Of a DNA stretch of 6,847 nucleotides, positions 1 to 5,554 are shown piece by piece (position 1 is the stretch's first letter; each line of letters begins with the position of its first letter). This DNA is from a bacterium (lineage in GTDB: Bacteria; Planctomycetota; Phycisphaerae; Phycisphaerales; UBA1924). The position numbers were made by a program, and so were the translations under genes. Below the pieces are notes generated by a model. That model was not told where the DNA came from. It did not search any database and saw nothing but the letters and a program-made list of their open reading frames with translations. The stretch is from NCBI GenBank assembly GCA_002401225.1, contig NVSM01000008.1:12454-19300 (forward strand), in the 5' to 3' direction.

Positions 1-82
1 TCCGAATGATCGGATATTCGTATAGGAGTCCAGACGGTGTTCTGTTTCACTGTCTCCGGGCGCACTCGTACCCCGGTGGAAT

Positions 83-748
83 ATGAATAAGAATGTAGAA
101 AACTCACAACCCGTACCGGGCTCTTCGAACCCGGGCGCAGAGCGTCCAACTCCTCCGCCATTGCGGGCGAGCGATCTCACGGGTCAAGATAAGGTTGATT
201 ACGAGCTGATGCAACGAGTCTCGGCCAATCAAGAAGCCGCTGTCGGCGAACTGTACGAACGATTTGGTTCGTTGGTATTCCGTATGGCGTACCAATCGAT
301 GCCGACTCGATCTGAAGCTGAAGACGGCGTGCAGGAAATATTTGTTCGGCTTTGGCGTACTGCTGATCGGTACGACCCACGAAAAGCCGCACTTGTGACC
401 TGGGTCATGCTTCTGACTCGTCGCCACTTGGTCGACAAGCTCAGACGCAAGCGGGCTCGGATCAAAACCGCGGTGCTTGACGATTCGTTGGCATCAGGAA
501 TCGGCGCTTGGACGGAGTCCAACGCAGGACAAAGAATGGAACACGACGAGCACTTTTCGGCGCTCGTCATCAAAATAGAGACACTCCCTGAGCTTCAGAA
601 GACTGTCGTTATGAGGGCCTACCTAGGTGGACAAACACTTAGGCAGATTAGCGAAGAACTTGAAACTCCCTTAGGGACTATTAAATCCGCTCTTAGCAGA
701 GCACTGGTCCGTTTGCGTGAACGAACCGGAGAGGAAATCAAATCATGA
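83..748 (+). CDS. ECF-type RNA polymerase sigma factor (SigK-like)
   Basis: This 221-residue protein should direct RNA polymerase to a small regulon and be controlled by the membrane anti-sigma factor encoded next. Sigma region 2 spans about residues 38-125. It includes the acidic 'EDGVQEIFVRLWR' helix (80-92) that typically binds the polymerase clamp, then 'YDP' and a basic region 2.4-like helix ending 'DKLRRKRAR'. Region 4 (about 167-215) has 'LPELQKTVVMRAYLGG', then the helix-turn-helix 'TLRQISEELETPLGTIKSAL', which should read the -35 element. Regions 1.1 and 3 are absent, as expected for ECF factors. The roughly 37-residue N-terminus is Pro-rich and not part of the conserved fold. ATG at 83 is the first usable start after an in-frame TAG at 23-25; a weak GGTGGA (75-80) lies very close to it. 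There are no cysteines. The codons of the last 150 bases (cta, tta, agg) look less biased than those of later genes. The family assignment is firm; the SigK-like subgroup is inferred from the partner. Confidence 0.95.
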   Translation: MNKNVENSQPVPGSSNPGAERPTPPPLRASDLTGQDKVDYELMQRVSANQEAAVGELYERFGSLVFRMAYQSMPTRSEAEDGVQEIFVRLWRTADRYDPRKAALVTWVMLLTRRHLVDKLRRKRARIKTAVLDDSLASGIGAWTESNAGQRMEHDEHFSALVIKIETLPELQKTVVMRAYLGGQTLRQISEELETPLGTIKSALSRALVRLRERTGEEIKS

Positions 749-1611
749 ATACCCACGAACTTATCGAATCTACCATGCTCCATGCGATGGGACTGCTCGA
801 CGACACAGAGCGTGAAGCCTACGAAGCAGCCTTTGCCGCTGCACCAGAATCAGTCCAAGCCCGCGTGCGCGATGAAGCCCGGAGAATGGCCGATCTGGGC
901 GATCTCATGCCTGAGGTTGAACCCAATGCCGAGCTGCGAACGCTCGTGTTGGCTGCTGTCCGTGCAGCGATGCGCGAAGACGAAAACGAAGCACGCATCG
1001 CTCAAGACAAGCTCGCTCCATCTGCTGTTGTTGGTCGGATCGACCCATCAACCATTGCCTCAGCACACCGCGCAACCTCGCAACCAAAGCTTTCCAAGAG
1101 CGACCGGGTCAACAGTATCTGGCGTGGTGCTGCGATCAGCTTTGCCGCGGCATCGCTCGCACTGGGCATCGTCACCATCAACACGCTTGACACCTATAAA
1201 CAGGTCGAGTCGCAAGCACTCGTCGCAAGCTTGTATGACACCATTGGTGCTCAATATCTCGAATCCACAATCTTCGATGCCAACACCCAGCGTGTTGCAC
1301 TCACAACAGAAGCAACCGCGACTAAAACCAGTGCCGTCGCAGCCGTTTGGACCAATCCAGACTGGAAAACAGCTCGGCTGTTCGTTAAAAATCTCAAGAC
1401 AGAAAACAACGAACCCTACCGCCTGGTCGTCCTCGATAGTGAGGGCAACATCGTTCGCGAAATCGCGACCTTCTCCCCCACCGGCGAGTTCCAAGACTTT
1501 GATGTCGATGTGAATCTGGCGACCGAACGCAACTTGGCGATCTACCCGATGATGGCTCAAGACATCAAGGATGCAAGTCCTCTCTTGGTCAGCTCTGAAG
1601 GCTCGCTCTAA
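745..1611 (+). CDS. RskA-type membrane anti-sigma factor
   Basis: This 288-residue protein probably binds the upstream sigma factor and keeps it inactive at the inner membrane. Its start overlaps the sigma stop codon (ATGA, 745-748), and GGAGAGGA at 728-735 is a good ribosome site, so the two are translationally coupled. Residues 1-76 fit the anti-sigma N-terminal domain: 'MLHAMGLLDDTEREAYEAAF', then helices ending 'AELRTLVLAAVRAAM'. Residues 77-127 form a polar linker. One membrane helix spans about 128-148 (GAAISFAAASLALGIVTINTL). The outer domain (about 150-288) has the RskA-like pattern 'AAVWTNPDWKTARLFVKNL', 'YRLVVLDSEGNIV' and 'FSPTGEFQDFDV'. There is no cysteine in the whole protein, so the zinc-binding HxxxCxxC motif of ZAS-type anti-sigma factors is absent and thiol redox sensing is unlikely. 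In characterised RskA proteins, release works by regulated proteolysis; that is assumed here. The inducing signal is unknown. Confidence 0.88.
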   Translation: MNTHELIESTMLHAMGLLDDTEREAYEAAFAAAPESVQARVRDEARRMADLGDLMPEVEPNAELRTLVLAAVRAAMREDENEARIAQDKLAPSAVVGRIDPSTIASAHRATSQPKLSKSDRVNSIWRGAAISFAAASLALGIVTINTLDTYKQVESQALVASLYDTIGAQYLESTIFDANTQRVALTTEATATKTSAVAAVWTNPDWKTARLFVKNLKTENNEPYRLVVLDSEGNIVREIATFSPTGEFQDFDVDVNLATERNLAIYPMMAQDIKDASPLLVSSEGSL

Positions 1612-1651
1612 AGGGCGTTTCTCTCGAACACTGCCAAACCCGAAAACATAA

Positions 1652-1682
1652 ACAAGGCCGATCCATACCGGATCGGCCTTGT
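1652..1682. terminator. Bidirectional intrinsic terminator hairpin
   Basis: A perfect 13-bp stem (ACAAGGCCGATCC, 1652-1664, with GGATCGGCCTTGT, 1670-1682) closes a 5-nt loop. It lies 40 nt after the anti-sigma stop and about 90 nt beyond the stop of the minus-strand coiled-coil gene, so it sits between convergent genes. The U-rich tract is better on the minus strand: there the hairpin is followed by the complement of the A-rich 1636-1651 stretch, whereas the plus-strand tail (GTACATAGATTGCTTTG) is only moderately T-rich. Termination in both directions is inferred. Confidence 0.75.
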
Positions 1683-1755
1683 ACATAGATTGCTTTGTAC
1701 CCATTTTGTTCAGAGCTTGCCAATCGCCAAAATAGTGGGCGATACCAAACGCAAT

Positions 1756-1764
1756 TGTGGATAA
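1756..1764 (-). promoter_or_regulatory. DnaA-box-like 9-mer
   Basis: The bases TGTGGATAA are the exact reverse complement of the DnaA box consensus TTATCCACA. The site is in the convergent intergenic gap, 10 nt beyond the coiled-coil gene stop. I saw only this one copy, with no AT-rich unwinding region and no replication genes nearby, so it is not an origin. A chance match somewhere in a window of this size is quite possible. Confidence 0.25.
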
Positions 1765-1773
1765 CTGATCAAC

Positions 1774-4203
1774 TCAACCCGGCATCTGCCATTCTGCCTC
1801 GTCAAAGAGTGCTTCGATCCGTGAATCGTCCTCGAACTTGGCTTTGGCAGCACTCAGACGCTTCCACATGATCCCCCCGAGGATCATCACGAAGAGCATT
1901 GATCCACCAAAGATCATGCCTGCCATTTCGATTCGGCGTGTATCGAGTGGTTCATCGCCAGCAGTTGCTACCGATTCGATAATGGTCATCGAGCTATCGG
2001 CACGACGCGCCCGAGCAGCGTTTGCAGCACTCGATAACGCGACAGTGAAGGTATCGAGCACACGCGCCGAGCGGGCAGCACCCTCGCCACGATATTCCAT
2101 CACGATCGTGCCCGGCATCGCCGAGATCACATCGAGTGAGTGTTCCATCTCGCGTGAGAGATCGCCCGGGATACTAAACTCGGCGATCCCGCGTCGTTTC
2201 ATCCGGTCGGCAGCCACTTCCAGGAACCGAGGATCGGTCGCGAGCTGGGTGATATACACCTCCCACTGCTCCATCTCGGCTTCGCTTAATGTTGAATCGC
2301 CCGATGACGCGGCCATTGTGACCTTGGCTGCATACATGCCCGGCGTGACCCGGTCAGAGACAAACCAACTCGTTGCTGCAAGCACCATTGTAATCGCAGC
2401 CATCCCGATCAACCCAAGGAAAACCCCCGAACGCACTTCGCGCCCTTGATACTTCCGCTGGGCAGACGCGATAGCTTCATAGGCTTCGGCGAGTTCGGCG
2501 CGTTTGGTCAGCACCTGTTCACACTGGTCATAGCGTGATCGTAATGCTTCGGTGGCCATGCGAATCTTCTCGGCATCGCCAGCCAATACCCGACGCATCT
2601 TCTGGAGGCGAGTTCGACGATCTTTGTTCCAATCGCTTACTTCAACCTTTGGCGATGACTGGGCTTCTTCGAGCTGTGTGCCAAGCTTTTCGATTGTTTC
2701 GAACAACTCGGTTGCCTGCTCTGAGAGTTCTTGCACCTTGGCGTTGCTCTTGGCGACTTCCTCATCACGAACCGCCAGGTTATCCCTGAGCGATACCAAC
2801 GCTGTTGCCGCTTCTTCGAGTTTGATCTCGAGGGTGAGCGATTCTTCTTGTGCTTTTTCAACCTGTTCTTTAAGTGCTGATTCCATTGCTGGATCAACCT
2901 GAGGCTTGCTTTGAAGCTCTGTTTCAAGCGATGATTGACGGGTTGACGAATCTTCGAGCTGCTTGGTCAGCGATGCGATTTTCGATTCAAAGTCGCCGAT
3001 GCGTGCGCATTCTGTGGTGAGCTCTTCGTCTGCGCTTCCTGCGATTTCATTGACTTGCGCGGTCAGTGTTTCGATTTGTTTTTGCGAATCGGCGAGATCT
3101 TGAGTGAGTTTGCCAACGCGGCCTTCGCTCTGCTGGCCTTGCTCGCCGAGTTCATTGGCAGCCTGACGCATGGATTCAAGCTCGGCGGTTGCCTGCTTGA
3201 GCTTTGCGTTCACCGCGTCCGTTTGATTTGACGAACTCGATAACGCATGGTCGCGCTCGGTTTCGAGCATCTCGACCTGCGCCCGCAGCCCTTCGACAAC
3301 TTTCTGCTCGCGTGCGAACTGCTCGGTCGCTTCGGTAAGCTGCCCGCTGTACTGCTCGCGGCTGGTGCTGAGATCATGCTCAAGCCCGCCCGCTTTTTCG
3401 GCGAGTTCTTCGAGTGTGTGCGAACGCTCGGTGAGTTCGATTTCTCGCCCTCGAAGCTTGGAAACCGTTGTTTTGAGTTCTTTGGCTGCTGTTTCGTGAG
3501 CATCTTTGCTCGCGGCGAGGTCCGTAACGGCTGCCTTGTGTGCCGATTGGGTTTCGAGAAGTTGCTCATTGGTTGAGCTGATCTTGCTGCCCATTTCTTG
3601 AAGCAGCGAATTGGCGGATTCAAGCTCGCCGCTCGCTATGGAAAGCTTCTCGGCTGCATCGTTTTCTTCAGCGAGCTTGAGCTTGACTTGTTTCTCAATT
3701 TCGCCAAGCTCGGTTTTTCGCTTTGAAAGGCCTGCGAGCTGGGAATCGAGCTCTTGAATTTTGACATCGAGCGTTTTGTCTTTGGTCTCGATATCGGCTT
3801 CTTGCTGTTCGAGAAGCTCGGCTTGGGTGGCGATCTTGGATTCTCGTTGTTCAAGACCACCAGCGCGTTGGATCAGGTTCATCTCGCGGGATTCGAAATC
3901 TTGACGCATCTCGGCGAGTTCGACCTCGCGGGTTGTCAGTTCAGACTCTCGCCCTTCGAGTTCTTTGGTTTGATCCTCGTTCTCGCGTTTGAGCTTGGCG
4001 AGTTCTTTCATGGCTTGACGATGGGACTCGTGCGCTTGGCGCATCGCGATAAGTTGAGACTCCACGCCTTCGATCACATTGAGTACATCATCCTCGACCT
4101 TGGGGAGTTTCATCTCCGCTGATGGATTGGCGTCGATTTTCTTGGCGCGCTTCCGTGATGGAGTCGCCTCGTTGGTTGTTTGCTCGCGCTTGTTAGGGTC
4201 CAT
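1774..4203 (-). CDS. Giant coiled-coil membrane protein with Wzz/GumC-like domain
   Basis: I do not recognise a named family for this 809-residue protein. A basic N-terminus (SRKRAKK, 16-22) is followed by about 550 residues rich in E, Q, K, A and L, with strong heptad periodicity (roughly 40-515): a long coiled coil. Residues 524-592 form a basic, non-repetitive helical segment ('DWNKDRRTRLQKMRRVL'). Membrane helix 1 is about 593-615 and helix 2 about 759-780, each with a GxxxG. Flanking basic residues (KYQGREVR; WKRLSAAKAK) place both ends in the cytoplasm. The enclosed 143 residues (616-758) recall the Wzz/GumC chain-length domain: 'YITQLATDPRFLEVAADRM', then 'SLDVISAMPGTIVMEYRGEGAARSARVLDTF', and a single Pro (752) before helix 2. 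In known co-polymerases the coiled coil is in the periplasm; here it would be cytoplasmic. A role in polysaccharide export or as a scaffold is inference. The start is supported by GAGGAG (minus strand, 4215-4210), 6 nt from the ATG. Automated tools may mislabel it SMC-like, but there are no Walker motifs. Confidence 0.82.
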   Translation of the reverse strand: MDPNKREQTTNEATPSRKRAKKIDANPSAEMKLPKVEDDVLNVIEGVESQLIAMRQAHESHRQAMKELAKLKRENEDQTKELEGRESELTTREVELAEMRQDFESREMNLIQRAGGLEQRESKIATQAELLEQQEADIETKDKTLDVKIQELDSQLAGLSKRKTELGEIEKQVKLKLAEENDAAEKLSIASGELESANSLLQEMGSKISSTNEQLLETQSAHKAAVTDLAASKDAHETAAKELKTTVSKLRGREIELTERSHTLEELAEKAGGLEHDLSTSREQYSGQLTEATEQFAREQKVVEGLRAQVEMLETERDHALSSSSNQTDAVNAKLKQATAELESMRQAANELGEQGQQSEGRVGKLTQDLADSQKQIETLTAQVNEIAGSADEELTTECARIGDFESKIASLTKQLEDSSTRQSSLETELQSKPQVDPAMESALKEQVEKAQEESLTLEIKLEEAATALVSLRDNLAVRDEEVAKSNAKVQELSEQATELFETIEKLGTQLEEAQSSPKVEVSDWNKDRRTRLQKMRRVLAGDAEKIRMATEALRSRYDQCEQVLTKRAELAEAYEAIASAQRKYQGREVRSGVFLGLIGMAAITMVLAATSWFVSDRVTPGMYAAKVTMAASSGDSTLSEAEMEQWEVYITQLATDPRFLEVAADRMKRRGIAEFSIPGDLSREMEHSLDVISAMPGTIVMEYRGEGAARSARVLDTFTVALSSAANAARARRADSSMTIIESVATAGDEPLDTRRIEMAGMIFGGSMLFVMILGGIMWKRLSAAKAKFEDDSRIEALFDEAEWQMPG

Positions 4204-4479
4204 GCACTACTCCTCACCGGCCTACAGACCGAATCGATCGTCATCATCCGCCCAGCTGAACTCAGATCGCTACATATAAACAGACAAATCATGTATCGGC
4301 CTGTCAAGTCAACCTGTTGAGAACAGCGCGGAAACTGCGCCGCGAATCGCCCGTTTCTATCGCCTGTTCCATCTGTGCCGATTCGCTCGATCGTGCCAGC
4401 GTCCGATTACATATTTCGGGCTGTTTTCCCTATGCCTATTCGCCCAAGTTTGAACCTGCTTGACGGTCTAAAATCGAAC
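4204..4479. other. Divergent intergenic control region
   Basis: This 276-bp stretch separates the minus-strand coiled-coil gene from the preferred start of the plus-strand epimerase, so it should hold promoters for both. On the minus strand, TTGACTTGACA (4312-4302) contains two overlapping -35-like hexamers, the second being a perfect TTGACA. The sequence at the proper spacing (ATTTGT or TCTGTT) is a poor -10, and the better TATATG (4278-4273) is 23 nt away, too far. A short 5-bp inverted repeat (CGCGG 4327-4331, CCGCG 4340-4344) is weak. No convincing plus-strand promoter was found. Confidence 0.4.
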
Positions 4480-5424
4480 ATGAATCCGCGCACTGATGAT
4501 CTCATTCTCGAACTCGACCAGATCAAACTCACGCTCAATCCTCGGTTGGGCGCGTCGATTGTGTCCTTGATGATCAAGAACCAGGCCGGGCAATGGGCAC
4601 CTGTTTTTCGCACGATGCCCAGTGATTCGGAATCGGCATCGGATGCGGGATCGTTTGTGATGCTGCCTTGGACCAACCGGATCAAAGATGCACAGTTCAC
4701 CTTTGCCGATCAAACCCATCGCTTGAAACCAAACTCATCCGATAACACAGCCATTCATGGAGTCGCCCGCGATCTGGCTTGGGCGATTACAGACCGCTCT
4801 CCGATTACGGCCAGGTTCGTTCTCGACTCGCGTTCGTTCGAGCAGGGCAGGATCAACTCTCCATTCAAGTTTGGTGCGGTGCAACGCTTTGAGATCGGAC
4901 CTGATAGCGTGGAGATTGATCTCTCGATCACAAATCTTGACGACCATCCGATTCCGGTGGGTTGCGGGCATCACCCATATATTCACCGCCAGCTCTTTTC
5001 AGACGCAGATGATCTGCATGTCCAGCTCGATGTCGCAGGGCGCTACCCAACCGCAGGCTGCATCCCGACTGGTGAGCCTGAGATGGATGAGGTTTGTCAA
5101 GCGTTCATCAATGGCGATTCGATTGGCAATCCTGGGCTTGATGATGTATTCGCCGGGTTCGGCGGGCTGGCAACATTTGATTGGGCTGCGAGCAATATCT
5201 GCATGACGATGCAGTGTTCTGAAAACCTCAACCATGTCGTGATCTATACGCCAAAGCTTGCAGATGGGAAAGCGGATGCGTTTGTGTGTATCGAGCCAGT
5301 CTCGATGGTCAATGATGGATTCAATCGCCACGCTGCGGGCAAATCGAACACCGGGGTAGTGATTTTGGAACCCAATGAAACGATGCGCACACGGATGACA
5401 CTCCGGTTTTCTGCCTGTTCATGA
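4480..5424 (+). CDS. Aldose 1-epimerase (mutarotase)
   Basis: The product (314 residues from ATG at 4480) should interconvert the alpha and beta anomers of an aldose in the cytoplasm. Family landmarks are in order: an N-terminal 'LTLNPRLGASIVSLMI' strand; 'PWTNRIKDAQFTF' (63-75, the conserved NRI); 'IHGVARDLAW' with His93; 'GCGHHPYIHRQ' with His164/165; 'GLDDVFAGF' with Asp221/222; and 'CIEPVSMVNDGFN' with Glu272. By analogy with GalM, His93, His165 and Glu272 are the likely catalytic residues and the Asp binds sugar. The sugar preference cannot be read from the sequence. The start is uncertain: the frame is open upstream, with ATG at 4432 and GTG at 4375 (349 residues). None has a clear Shine-Dalgarno site. 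ATG 4480 is chosen because the family fold begins a few residues later and the extension is neither a signal peptide nor conserved-looking. The length suits the family. The coiled-coil gene is divergent upstream, and no clear terminator follows. Confidence 0.9.
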   Translation: MNPRTDDLILELDQIKLTLNPRLGASIVSLMIKNQAGQWAPVFRTMPSDSESASDAGSFVMLPWTNRIKDAQFTFADQTHRLKPNSSDNTAIHGVARDLAWAITDRSPITARFVLDSRSFEQGRINSPFKFGAVQRFEIGPDSVEIDLSITNLDDHPIPVGCGHHPYIHRQLFSDADDLHVQLDVAGRYPTAGCIPTGEPEMDEVCQAFINGDSIGNPGLDDVFAGFGGLATFDWAASNICMTMQCSENLNHVVIYTPKLADGKADAFVCIEPVSMVNDGFNRHAAGKSNTGVVILEPNETMRTRMTLRFSACS

Positions 5425-5443
5425 TGGTTCTCACTGCTTACTG

Positions 5444-5471
5444 TTCACATATTTCGCTTTTTCTGTATATC
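5444..5471 (+). promoter_or_regulatory. Possible sigma-70-like promoter for the S41 peptidase
   Basis: TTCACA (5444-5449), matching five of six -35 consensus bases, is separated by 16 nt from TATATC (5466-5471), matching four of six -10 bases. It sits in the 130-bp gap after the epimerase and would give a leader of about 75 nt. It would let the peptidase be expressed independently of the epimerase. The motif is weak and unproven. Confidence 0.3.
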
Positions 5472-5554
5472 TATGGCTGAATATGATTGCCAGTGCATCT
5501 AGATCTCTCTGAGCGTGTAAACCGATCAGCACACCCACACGCAGGAGTACATAG

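Noticed and set aside
3..20. Inverted repeat CGAAT ... ATTCG upstream of the sigma gene
   Set aside because: The arms are only 5 bp and inner bases do not pair, so it is likely chance; an operator cannot be claimed.
782..1513. 243-codon frame in another plus-strand phase inside the anti-sigma gene
   Set aside because: The translation is rich in Ser, Pro, Gln and Cys without structure; the 745 frame matches an anti-sigma protein and is coupled to the sigma gene.
1060..1704. 214-codon open frame on the minus strand antisense to the anti-sigma gene
   Set aside because: It has no recognisable domain and no clear ribosome site, runs through the terminator hairpin, and its composition fits the complement of a real gene.
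1723..1743. Second hairpin (ATCGCC / GGCGAT, 9-nt loop) in the convergent gap
   Set aside because: The stem is 6 bp with no T-tract on either side, too weak to call a terminator.
1838..2449. 203-codon plus-strand frame opposite the membrane part of the coiled-coil gene
   Set aside because: The opposite strand encodes a coherent membrane domain; this frame is its shadow, with no family pattern or ribosome site.
1774..4203. SMC/Rad50-type chromosome protein as an identity for the coiled-coil gene
   Set aside because: No Walker A, Walker B or ABC signature is present, and it has two membrane helices at its C-terminal end.
5513..5542. GCGTGT / ACACGC inverted repeat just before the peptidase ribosome site
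   Set aside because: A 6-bp stem with an 18-nt loop is too weak to support a riboswitch or attenuator.
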